NCBI GenBank assembly: GCA_017882405.1
Contig: JADGPO010000147.1
Location: 14,973 to 78,972, forward strand
Source: Solirubrobacteraceae bacterium
GTDB lineage: Bacteria > Actinomycetota > Thermoleophilia > Solirubrobacterales > Solirubrobacteraceae
Direction of reading: 5' to 3'
DNA length: 64,000 nt
Positions within the stretch are counted from its first letter, which is position 1, and the number at the start of each line of letters is the position of its first letter. Both the position numbers and the translations under genes were made by a program. This document shows positions 1 through 7,986 of the stretch, piece after piece. The notes under the pieces were generated by a model. The model worked only from the letters and a program-made list of their open reading frames with translations, was not told the DNA's origin and ran no database searches.

Positions 1-1490
1 ACGGGGAGGCCCGCTACCGCCTCCTCGACACGGTCCGGCATTACGCGCGGGACCGGCTGTCGGACGCCGGTGAGCGGGAGCGCCTGGAGGCGAGGCACCG
101 CGCGTACTACCTGCGCCTGACCGAGTCGCTGGAGGCCGCGATCGACGCCCCGCAGACCCGGCGCGAGCTCACGCGCGAGGTGGACGAGCTGCGCCGGGCA
201 CTCCACACCGCGCTGCACACGGATCCCTCCCTCGCGTTGCGCCTGGCGGCGGCGCTGTGGCGCTTCTGGCATGGCCGCGGCGACAGCGCCGAGGGTGCCC
301 GCTGGCTCGAGCAGGCGCTCCGGGCCGCGCCCGAGCCTTCCGGCCTGCGCGCACGGGCGCTGCACGGCCTGTCCGTACTCGCGCTGCGGACGGGCGATAA
401 CCGGCGGGCGCTTGACACCGCGCAGGCTGCCGTCGACTTCTTCCGGAGTTCAGGTGCCCGGCGGGAGCTCGGCGAGGAACTGCATCACCAGGGGACGATG
501 GCGTGGGTGTTCTCCGATTACGACGGCGCCGTGCGCCGCTGCGAGGAGAGCCTGGCGGTGGCCAAGGCGGCGGGCGACCCGGCGATCGTCGCCTCCGTCG
601 TCCACACGTTGGGCGTGCTCGCCGCCTCACGCAACGAGACCGACGCGGGCCGCGCGCAGATCGCGCAGAGCGTGGAGCTGCTGCGCGCGTTGTCCCAGCA
701 CGGCGAGCCGCTGCTGCTCCCGGTCGCGCTCGGCTATGGACGCATCCGCCGCGCTGACGGCCGTCCGCCGAGGCTGTTTCTGGAGCAGACGTTCGTCACC
801 GCCCGCCGCGTCGGGCCGCAGGGCGCCACCGCGTTCGCGCTGTGTGACCTGGCAGTCGCGGCGCGAGACGCCGGCGACGTGACCGCCGCCCGAGCGCTGC
901 TGGACGAAGGGCTCTCGCGGTTTCGCGGGCTCGAGGACGCCCTGGGGGCGGCGCAAGCGCTGGCCCAGCTGGGCAATCTGCACAGCGCGGAGGGCGAGCA
1001 CGAGCTTGCGCGGGAGCTGCTTGAGGAATCCCTGTCGATCCGCACGGCGACGAACGACGCCCGCGGCATCGGCCTGTCGCTGCTGGCGACCGCGGTGGCT
1101 CGCGGTCGCGCTGGAGACCCCGAGCACGCATGGCAGAGCGCCCAGCGGGCGCTTGATCTGTTCAACCGAACCGGTGACGGCCCCGGACGCGCGTCGGCCG
1201 TCATCCAATTGGGATACCTGGCCGCCGACGCCGGCCGCCATCAGGAGGCCCGGACTCTTCAGGAGCGAGCGCTCGGGTTTTGGCAGAGCTTTGTCCCCGA
1301 CCATCTCTGGTGCGCGCCGGTGCTGCTCGAGCTGGCCGAGCTCGACGCGGCGCTTGGTGAGCCCGGGCGGATGCCATCTCGGCTGCGCAAGGCGGGCGAG
1401 ATCTACGCCTACAACGGCGACCGGGTCGGCCTGGCCTACTGCGAGGAGGTTGTGGGTGCCAACGCGAACGCCGTGCTAACTAACGATTAA
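1..1490 (+). CDS. C-terminal part of a large TPR-containing transcriptional regulator (5' truncated by window)
   Basis: The frame is open from base 3, so the gene starts before the window. The first residues (RYRLLDTVRHYARDRL) match the linker that follows the NB-ARC/AAA ATPase in AfsR/LuxR/LAL-type regulators and adenylate-cyclase-like regulators. The visible ~495 residues are almost entirely alpha-helical tetratricopeptide-like repeats rich in A, L, R and E (for example LEESLSIRTATNDARGIGLS). No DNA-binding domain lies in the visible part and the protein stops at TAA with no C-terminal LuxR HTH, so any HTH or BTAD domain would be at the missing N terminus. The role is inferred as a signal-responsive regulator; the ligand is unknown. 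The next gene follows after ~50 bases and could be a target. Confidence 0.75.
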   Translation, partial: GEARYRLLDTVRHYARDRLSDAGERERLEARHRAYYLRLTESLEAAIDAPQTRRELTREVDELRRALHTALHTDPSLALRLAAALWRFWHGRGDSAEGARWLEQALRAAPEPSGLRARALHGLSVLALRTGDNRRALDTAQAAVDFFRSSGARRELGEELHHQGTMAWVFSDYDGAVRRCEESLAVAKAAGDPAIVASVVHTLGVLAASRNETDAGRAQIAQSVELLRALSQHGEPLLLPVALGYGRIRRADGRPPRLFLEQTFVTARRVGPQGATAFALCDLAVAARDAGDVTAARALLDEGLSRFRGLEDALGAAQALAQLGNLHSAEGEHELARELLEESLSIRTATNDARGIGLSLLATAVARGRAGDPEHAWQSAQRALDLFNRTGDGPGRASAVIQLGYLAADAGRHQEARTLQERALGFWQSFVPDHLWCAPVLLELAELDAALGEPGRMPSRLRKAGEIYAYNGDRVGLAYCEEVVGANANAVLTND

Positions 1491-1542
1491 CGGCCCCCAC
1501 CTACGGTCGCCACACCAGACCTGACCGACGAGGGGGATGACG

Positions 1543-2949
1543 ATGACCAGCAGCCAGCTTTCCGATTCACGGGCCCTGGGCGAGGCAACGGTGCAGGAGC
1601 TGCGCGACGCGCTGCGTGGCGAGCTCGTGCTCCCGGGCGACGGCGGCTACGAGGAAGCGCGCAGCGTTTGGAACGGCATGATCGACCGACGGCCGGCCCT
1701 GATCGCCCGCTGCGCTCAGACCAGCGACGTGGTCGCGGCGATCGGCTTCGCGCGCAGCGAGGGCCTGACGGTGGCGGTTCGCGGCGGCGGCCACAACGTC
1801 GCGGGAAACGGGACCTGCGACGGCGGCCTGGTGATCGATCTGTCGCCGATGAAGGAGGTGAAGGTCGACGCCGAGGCGATGACCGCTCGGGCGCAGGGCG
1901 GTCTCACCTGGGGCGAGCTCGACAGTGCGACCCAGGCGTTCGGACTCGCCACGACCGGAGGGCTGGTGACCTCGACCGGGATCGCGGGCTTCACGCTCGG
2001 CGGCGGGATCGGCTGGCTTATGCGCGAGCACGGGCTGGCGTGCGACAACCTGCTCTCCGCCCTCGTCGTGACCGCCGACGGCCAGACGGTCCGCGCCAGC
2101 GAGACCGAGAACGCGGAACTGCTGTGGGGACTGCGCGGCGGTGGCGGGAACTTCGGGGTGGTCGTCGAGTTCGAGTTCCGCCTGCACCGCGTCTCCCAGG
2201 TGCTGGGCGGGCTCCTCGCCTGGCCGGCATCGGTGGGTGGCGACGTGCTGCGCTTCTGGCGTGACTGGGTGGCCGACGCCCCCGATCGTGTGTGCACGAT
2301 GGCGGCGTTCCTCTACGCGCCGCCGGCGCCGTTTGTCCCGCCCGAGGTTCAGGGAACCCCGATCTTCGCCATCGCGTGTTTTGACACCGACCTCGACGGC
2401 AGCGCCGAGCGCGACCTGCAACCGCTGCGTGATCAGAATCCCGCGCTTGACGTCCTCGGGCCGATGCCGTACGCGGCGATACAGGGCATGTTCGATGACG
2501 GCGTTCCGCGCGGTTCACGCAACTACTGGCGATCGGGATACGTCGACAGGCTCACCGACGAGGCGATCGACGCGATCGTCGCCCACGCCGGGGGGATCGC
2601 CTACCCGCTGGGTCAGCTGCACGTCCACCAGCTGGGCGGCGCGATGAGCCGGGTGGCGGCCGGGGCGACGGCGTTCGGCAATCGTCAGGCGGGCTTCCTG
2701 ATGAACTACATCGGCCTGTGGCTGGACCCCGCTCAGGACGAGGCGAACATCGCCTGGGTGCGCGCCGCGTCGGACGCGATAGCGCCGTACGGGACGGGCG
2801 CCCGGTACGTCAACTTCCTCGCCGACGAGGGCGACGCCGGGGTGCGGTCAGCCTACGAGGCGGAGACGTTCACACGGCTTCAGAACCTGAAGGCGCGCTA
2901 TGACCCGACGAACTTCTTCCGGCTGAATCAGAACATCGCTCCCGCATAG
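1543..2949 (+). CDS. FAD-linked oxidase, berberine-bridge (BBE) type
   Basis: A 468-residue protein with a PCMH-type FAD domain followed by a substrate domain and a C-terminal BBE tail. The motif RGGGHNVAGNG (about residue 80) contains the His normally linked covalently to FAD. GGLVTSTGIAGFTLGGGIGW is the second flavin-binding loop, and the ending YDPTNFFRLNQNIAP is the classic BBE terminus. The family oxidises alcohols, sugars or secondary metabolites with O2; the substrate here is unknown. Two in-frame ATGs lie at 1537 and 1543. An AGGGGG ribosome site ends directly at 1536, so 1543 is better spaced and was chosen. Confidence 0.88.
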   Translation: MTSSQLSDSRALGEATVQELRDALRGELVLPGDGGYEEARSVWNGMIDRRPALIARCAQTSDVVAAIGFARSEGLTVAVRGGGHNVAGNGTCDGGLVIDLSPMKEVKVDAEAMTARAQGGLTWGELDSATQAFGLATTGGLVTSTGIAGFTLGGGIGWLMREHGLACDNLLSALVVTADGQTVRASETENAELLWGLRGGGGNFGVVVEFEFRLHRVSQVLGGLLAWPASVGGDVLRFWRDWVADAPDRVCTMAAFLYAPPAPFVPPEVQGTPIFAIACFDTDLDGSAERDLQPLRDQNPALDVLGPMPYAAIQGMFDDGVPRGSRNYWRSGYVDRLTDEAIDAIVAHAGGIAYPLGQLHVHQLGGAMSRVAAGATAFGNRQAGFLMNYIGLWLDPAQDEANIAWVRAASDAIAPYGTGARYVNFLADEGDAGVRSAYEAETFTRLQNLKARYDPTNFFRLNQNIAPA

Positions 2950-2969
2950 CGCTGGCAGACTAAGACGCC

Positions 2970-3530
2970 GTGGACGGCTCGGCGCGCGAGACATGGGACG
3001 CGCGGTACCGCGAACGCGGTACCGCGCCCGGGCCGCCGTCTGACTGGCTGGCCGCCAACCGGGGGCTGCTCCGGGGGACGCGCGCCCTGGACCTGGCGTG
3101 CGGGACGGGCCGCAACGCCCGGTTCCTGGCGCGGCTCGGCTTCACCGTCGATGCTCTGGACATCTCCGAGGTGGCGATCGAGGCACTGCAGGGGGTGGCG
3201 GGCGTGCACGCGCGCACGGTCGACCTGGAGCACGAGCCGCTGCCCACCGGCGCCCAGGACGTCGTGGTGCTGATCAACTACCTGCAGCGAGATCTGTTCG
3301 CCGGCGCGGCGGCGGCGCTCGCGCCGGGCGGGGTGCTGATCGCCGAGACGGTCACCCGCGCGCACGTGGAGCAGTTGGGTAATTCGTTCGACGAGCGCTT
3401 CCTGCTCGAGCCCGGCGAGCTGCGCCACGCGTTCGGCGGCCTCGAGGTGCTGCGCTACGAGGAGGGCGTAGTGCGGCGGTCGGGACGACCCCGGGCGGTG
3501 GCCGCGATCGTCGCCCAGCGCCCCGGTTAG
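2970..3530 (+). CDS. Class I SAM-dependent methyltransferase
   Basis: A 186-residue Rossmann-fold methyltransferase starting at GTG. Motif I is DLACGTGRNARF (residues 41-52), followed by the acidic residue in VDALDISEVA that binds the ribose of SAM. The N terminus (WDARYRERGTAPGPPSDWL) resembles the TehB/thiopurine-methyltransferase group of small soluble enzymes. Substrate cannot be read from the sequence. It lies 20 bases after the oxidase and may be co-transcribed. Downstream the sequence immediately becomes a scarred region. Confidence 0.8.
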   Translation: MDGSARETWDARYRERGTAPGPPSDWLAANRGLLRGTRALDLACGTGRNARFLARLGFTVDALDISEVAIEALQGVAGVHARTVDLEHEPLPTGAQDVVVLINYLQRDLFAGAAAALAPGGVLIAETVTRAHVEQLGNSFDERFLLEPGELRHAFGGLEVLRYEEGVVRRSGRPRAVAAIVAQRPG

Positions 3531-3531
3531 C

Positions 3532-3654
3532 ACCGAGGTGCACGGGCGCGTGGAGGTGGCGGCCGAATATGCGCCCGGCCTGCGCGACCTCGACGGCTTC
3601 TCGCATCTTCACCTGATCTGCCACCTGCACTCACCCAGCTGGCGCGCAGCGTGA
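3532..3654 (+). pseudogene. trmO: Fragment of a TrmO/TsaA-type tRNA methyltransferase
   Basis: The frame reads EVHGRVEVAAEYAPGLRDLD followed by GFSHLHLICHLH, which matches the conserved N-terminal region of the TrmO (YaeB/TsaA) family, whose members make N6-methyl-t6A37 in tRNA. The residues before it lack a start and run out of frame from the preceding methyltransferase. After the HLH the match stops abruptly near 3630 and the frame closes at a TGA. Only about 32 of the usual 150-230 residues remain. The loss point coincides with the truncated 3' end of the gene on the opposite strand, so a deletion across two convergent genes is the simplest reading (inference). Confidence 0.6.
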
Positions 3655-4197
3655 GCGGCACGTCGCGCCACCGGCCGAGCGCCGAGCCGCCGACGTCACC
3701 TCGGCCGGCGCCGTCGCGGTCCAGGCTGACCGCGAGCAGTCGCGGAGCGCCGCCGAGTGCCGCGAACGCGTCGACGAGGTGGATGGCGAGGTCTCCCAGC
3801 GCTCCCACCCCGGCGCGCGCCGGATCTCGCATCCAGGAGCGCGGGCCGGACAACGAGCCATCGAGCGCGCCCGCGTGCAGGTAGCTGGCGCTGGCCGCCG
3901 ACAGGCGCCCGAGCAGTCCCGCCCGGAGCACCCCCTGCAGCCGGACGCCCCGCTTGTGCCGCGCGGACGCACAGCTCCGGGCGCTGGTCGGTGGCCGCGC
4001 TGACGACGACCGCGTCGGCGCGCCGGATGGCCCCGCTCGGCATCGGAGACCACGTAGTTGGCGATCGCGCCCGGAATGGCGGAGCGGTCGGCGTCCCACG
4101 CCGCGGCCAGACGCAGGTCGGGCTCGGAGGCGATGACCCCGAGCAGGTCGGACAGGTGCGGGTGCCCGCAGCCCAGCAGGGAGATCGAGATCGGCAT
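3631..4197 (-). pseudogene. Broken Gfo/Idh/MocA-family oxidoreductase
   Basis: The minus strand starts MPISISLLGCGHPHLSDLLG, a Rossmann start for NAD(P)-dependent Gfo/Idh/MocA dehydrogenases. The reading frame then has to be changed near 4030 (before RRADAVVVSAATDQRPELCV) and again near 3955 (into GVRLQGVLRAGLLGRLSAAS, then GALGDLAIHLVDAFAALGG). The EKP catalytic segment that should lie between the second and third pieces is absent, indicating a deletion as well as frameshifts. The C-terminal end is lost at about 3631, where the strand switches to a TrmO remnant. I regard it as non-functional. Confidence 0.7.
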
Positions 4198-4235
4198 CCC
4201 TCCAAGGGTGCCAGCCCGCGCCCCTGAGGCGAACC

Positions 4236-4364
4236 TCAGGGCTCGATCAGTCCGCGCCGGATCGCGGGATGGTCGTCGACCACCAGGCAACGGATCACGG
4301 GGCTGGCGGTGGTGCGGCGGGCGCTGATCTCGGCATCCTCGAACGGGGGAAGCTCGGTGGTCAC
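4236..4364 (-). pseudogene. 5' remnant of a response regulator
   Basis: A GTG start at 4364 is preceded by a good GGAGG ribosome site. The 42 codons end in VIRCLVVDDHPAIRRGLIEP and then TGA. RCLVVDDHPAIRRGL is the beta1/DD/alpha1 start of a NarL-type receiver domain, but the phosphoacceptor region and the output domain are missing. It appears to be the surviving 5' end of a regulator gene removed by a deletion just upstream of the broken Gfo/Idh/MocA gene. Confidence 0.55.
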
Positions 4365-4449
4365 GGGAACCTCCAATAAGGGTGGCTGCGTCGCCGTCCA
4401 AAGATCGCGCATGCGCGCCCCGCCGACCATGGGGTGCGTCCCCCATTCC

Positions 4450-4462
4450 TACAATGCGGTAA
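4450..4462 (+). promoter_or_regulatory. Putative leaderless promoter (-10 TACAAT)
   Basis: TACAAT at 4450-4455 fits the actinobacterial TANNNT -10 hexamer. The next gene's ATG lies 7 bases after it at 4462 and there is no Shine-Dalgarno sequence. This spacing suggests transcription beginning at or next to the start codon, a common arrangement in actinobacteria. Confidence 0.45.
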
Positions 4463-7400
4463 TGCTGGCGCCATCGCTCACCGAGGCGCGGCTGGATGAT
4501 CGCTACACCGCCGGGCACGGACGCGCGCTGATGAGTGGCATCCAGGCGCTGGTCCGGCTGCTGATCGAGCAGCGACGGCTGGACGCGTCCCGCGGGCTCA
4601 ACACCGGCGTGTTCGTGAGCGGATACCCGGGCTCGCCGCTGGGTGGCCTGGATCGCGAGATCGTTCGCGCCCGCGAGCATCTGGAGCCGGACGGCATCGT
4701 CTTTAACCCCGCCGTCAACGAGGAGCTGGCGGCGACCGCCGTCAACGGCAGCCAGCTGATCGGCGAGCTCCCCGGCCGCACGCGCGATGGCGTGGTCGGC
4801 TTCTGGTACGGCAAGGCGCCCGGGCTCGATCGCGCCGCGGACGCGATCCGCCACGGCAACGTCAGCGGCACCGCGCACCTGGGAGGCGCCGTCGCGCTGA
4901 TCGGCGACGACCCGATCTGCAAGTCCTCGACGCTGCCCAGCTCCTGTGAGCTGATGGCCGAGAGCCTGATGCTGCCGCTGCTGTCGCCCGGCGGCGTGGA
5001 CGACATCGTCCGGCTCGGGCTGCACGCGGTCGCGCTGTCGCGCGCCGCCGGGCTGTGGACGGCGATCAAGATCGTCTCCGACGTGGCCGATGCCGCCGCG
5101 GCGGTGGCGCTCGACGGGCTCGCCGCCGGGATTCCCGAGCCGCCGTCCGAGAGCCGCGGCGCGCCGCCGATGCTGCTCGGGGCCAGCTCGGTCGCCGCGG
5201 AGCACGACCTGATGGGCGTCCGCCTGGACGCCGCGCGCGAGTACGGCCGCGCGCACCGGCTCAACCGGATCGAGTTCGAACCCGCGCAGGCGCGCCGCGC
5301 CCTGGTCGCCCCGGGACCGGCGTTCGCCACCGTGCGCCGGGCGCTCTCGCAGCTGGGGATCGGCGAGCCCGAGCTGGAGGCGATGGGGATCCGGCTGGTG
5401 GCATTGGAGCTGGTGTGGCCGCTTCACCGCGACGACGCCCTGGCCTTCGCGGCGGGCGTGCAGGAGCTGATCGTGGTCGAGGACAAGCGCCCGTTCGTCG
5501 AGCGACAGCTGCGCGACCTGCTGTACGGCACGCCGGGGGCGCCGCCGGTGCTGGGCAAGCGCGACGGCGACGGCCGAGCGCTGATCGAGCTGGCCGGGAC
5601 GGTCGATGCCGACGCGATCGCGCGGGCGCTGGCACGCCACTGGGGCGAGGCGCTGCCGGCACAGGTTCGTCAGCGCGTGGACGCGACGGCGATGCGAATG
5701 CGCCAGGCATCGACGGTGACCCTGCCGGTGGCGCGCACGCCGTTCTTCTGCTCGGGCTGTCCGCACAACCTCTCGACGCGAGCCGAGGAGGATCAGCTGG
5801 TGGGCGTCGGGATCGGCTGTCACGCGCTGATCCTGGTCGACTCCTCGCAGCAGCGCGGACACCTGCTGGGCTCTCCGCAGATGGGCGGCGAGGGCGCGCA
5901 GTGGAACGGAATGGCCCCGTTCACCACCGAGCGCCACTACGTGCAGAACATCGGCGACGGGACGTTTCACCACTCGGGCTCGCTGGCGATCCGCGGCGCC
6001 GTGGCGTCCGGCGTCAACATCACCTTCCGGCTGCTCTACAACGACGCGATCGCGATGACCGGGGGCCAGCCAGCGCCCGGACGGCTGGGCGTCGTCGAGC
6101 TCACCCATTGGCTGGCCACCGAGGGCGTCAAGCGGGTGATCGTCACCACCGAGGACCCCGGGACGCTGGACCGCGCGGAGCTGCCCGCGATCGCCACCGT
6201 GCGCCACCGCGACCGGCTCGCCGAGGCGCAGGCCGAGCTGGCCGCCATCGACGGCGTGACCGTGCTGCTGCACACCGACCGCTGCGCGACCGAGGAGCGT
6301 CGCCTGCGCAAGCGCGGCAAGCTGCCCACGCCCCAGCACCGCGCCTGGATCAACGAGCGGGTGTGCGAGGGCTGCGGAGACTGCGGGCGCAAGTCGACCT
6401 GCCTGTCGGTCGTCCCCGTCGACACCGAACTGGGACGCAAGACCCGCATCCATCAGTCCTCGTGCACGCAGGACATGGCCTGCCTGGAGGGTGACTGCCC
6501 GTCGTTTCTGCTGGTGACTCCGGCGGACGGCGCGCAGCCGCACGCGCCGGCCTCGCCCCTGCCTGCCCCGTTCGCGGCCGGCGAGCCCGAGCGGGTGTTC
6601 GCCCCCGAGCAGACGGTGCTGATCCGCATGCCCGGGATCGGGGGCACCGGGGTGGTCACCGTCTCGCAGGTGCTGCAGATGGCCGCCGTCCTGGACGGAC
6701 GCTGGTCGGCGGGACTCGATCAGACCGGCCTGGCCCAGAAGGGCGGCCCGGTCGTCTCCGACGTGCGCATCGGTCCGTCGCCGGAGGCGGGCGCCCCCCG
6801 CGCGGCCGGCGGCGAGGTCGACGTGCTGCTCGGCCTGGACCTGCTCGGCACGATCGCGCCCGACACGCTGCGCACGCTGGATCCGCAGCGCACGATCGCC
6901 GTGGTCAACCTCCACGAGACCGCCACCTCGGCGATGGTGACCGACACCGAGGTGGCCTTCCCGCCGCTGGAGGAGACCGTGGGCCGGATCGAGCGCGCCA
7001 CCCGGGCGCAGCGGGCGCTGTTCCTCGATGCCGGCACGATCGCCGAGGCGCTGTTCGCCGATCACATGCCGGCCAACGTGATCATGCTCGGCGCCGCCTA
7101 TCAGCACGGCTGCCTGCCGGTCAGCGCGGCCGCGATCGAGGGCGCGATCGAGCTCAACGGCGCGGCCGTCGAGGTCAACCGGGCGGCCTTCGCCTGGGGT
7201 CGTGCCGCCGCCGCCGACCCGCGGGCCGCGGCCGAGGCGATCGCCGGCCTCCGGGCGGGCAACGCGGGCGAGTCCAGCCTCGACGCCACCCCGGATCCCG
7301 CGGTGCGCCGGCTGCTGGACGGCATCGAGCTGCCCGACGAGCTGCGCGCCCTGCTTGAGCGCCGGGCGAGCGATCTGTGCGGATATCAGGACGTCGGCTA

Positions 7401-7986
7401 TGCCCTGGAGTACGTGGACGACGTACTCGCGGTCCTGGCCGCCGAGCGCGAGCGCGGCGCACCTGTTGCGACGACCGTCACCGAGGCCTACGCGGCGGCG
7501 ATGCATAAGCTGATGACCTACAAGGACGAGTACGAGGTTGCCCGGCTGCACCTGGACGCGTTCGAGCAGGCGCGCCTGGATGATGAATTTGGCCCGGATG
7601 CAAAGGTGCAGATCCTCCTGCACCCGCCGCTGCTACGCGCGCTCGGGCTGAAGCGAAAGCTGCGGCTGGGCAGCTCGGCGCGTCCGCTCCTGGCGGGCCT
7701 GCGCGCCGGGCGGCGGCTGCGCGGCACCGCGCTTGATCCCTTCGGGCGCACCGCGATGCGCCGCCTGGAGCGCCGGCTGATCGGCGAGCACCGGGAGCTC
7801 GTCCGCCGGGCGCTGCGCTGGCTGACGCCCGAGACCCAGGACGAGGTCGCCGCCGTGGCGGCCCTGCCCGACCTGATCCGCGGCTACGAGGAGATCAAGC
7901 TGACGAGCGTCGAGCGCTACCGCGCCGCCGCCGCGGAGGCGCTGACCGCGCTGTCCCGACCCAGCGAGGTCTCACGGGCACCTTGA
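4462..7986 (+). CDS. Indolepyruvate:ferredoxin oxidoreductase, fused alpha/gamma type
   Basis: A 1174-residue enzyme of the single-chain IorA-IorB-like family, which oxidatively decarboxylates aryl- or branched 2-oxo acids to acyl-CoA with ferredoxin as electron acceptor. The N-terminal pyruvate-domain part includes FVSGYPGSPLGGLD and NEELAATAVNG. A Cys motif FCSGCPHN (about 429) is followed by the TPP-binding region (GIGCHALILVDS, MGGEGAQWNG). A ferredoxin-like cluster CEGCGDC plus later cysteines lies near 635-680. The gamma-subunit domain begins near 725 (GIGGTGVVTVSQVLQ). The full length and all cofactor regions look intact. The start at 4462 was chosen because homology begins there and a -10 box precedes it; upstream in-frame codons would overlap the regulator remnant. 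Confidence 0.9.
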   Translation: MLAPSLTEARLDDRYTAGHGRALMSGIQALVRLLIEQRRLDASRGLNTGVFVSGYPGSPLGGLDREIVRAREHLEPDGIVFNPAVNEELAATAVNGSQLIGELPGRTRDGVVGFWYGKAPGLDRAADAIRHGNVSGTAHLGGAVALIGDDPICKSSTLPSSCELMAESLMLPLLSPGGVDDIVRLGLHAVALSRAAGLWTAIKIVSDVADAAAAVALDGLAAGIPEPPSESRGAPPMLLGASSVAAEHDLMGVRLDAAREYGRAHRLNRIEFEPAQARRALVAPGPAFATVRRALSQLGIGEPELEAMGIRLVALELVWPLHRDDALAFAAGVQELIVVEDKRPFVERQLRDLLYGTPGAPPVLGKRDGDGRALIELAGTVDADAIARALARHWGEALPAQVRQRVDATAMRMRQASTVTLPVARTPFFCSGCPHNLSTRAEEDQLVGVGIGCHALILVDSSQQRGHLLGSPQMGGEGAQWNGMAPFTTERHYVQNIGDGTFHHSGSLAIRGAVASGVNITFRLLYNDAIAMTGGQPAPGRLGVVELTHWLATEGVKRVIVTTEDPGTLDRAELPAIATVRHRDRLAEAQAELAAIDGVTVLLHTDRCATEERRLRKRGKLPTPQHRAWINERVCEGCGDCGRKSTCLSVVPVDTELGRKTRIHQSSCTQDMACLEGDCPSFLLVTPADGAQPHAPASPLPAPFAAGEPERVFAPEQTVLIRMPGIGGTGVVTVSQVLQMAAVLDGRWSAGLDQTGLAQKGGPVVSDVRIGPSPEAGAPRAAGGEVDVLLGLDLLGTIAPDTLRTLDPQRTIAVVNLHETATSAMVTDTEVAFPPLEETVGRIERATRAQRALFLDAGTIAEALFADHMPANVIMLGAAYQHGCLPVSAAAIEGAIELNGAAVEVNRAAFAWGRAAAADPRAAAEAIAGLRAGNAGESSLDATPDPAVRRLLDGIELPDELRALLERRASDLCGYQDVGYALEYVDDVLAVLAAERERGAPVATTVTEAYAAAMHKLMTYKDEYEVARLHLDAFEQARLDDEFGPDAKVQILLHPPLLRALGLKRKLRLGSSARPLLAGLRAGRRLRGTALDPFGRTAMRRLERRLIGEHRELVRRALRWLTPETQDEVAAVAALPDLIRGYEEIKLTSVERYRAAAAEALTALSRPSEVSRAP

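Noticed and set aside
3631..7623. A 1330-codon open frame on the minus strand
   Set aside because: It is antisense to the intact indolepyruvate:ferredoxin oxidoreductase. High GC leaves long stop-free shadow frames; only its far 5' portion overlaps the real but broken Gfo/Idh/MocA gene.
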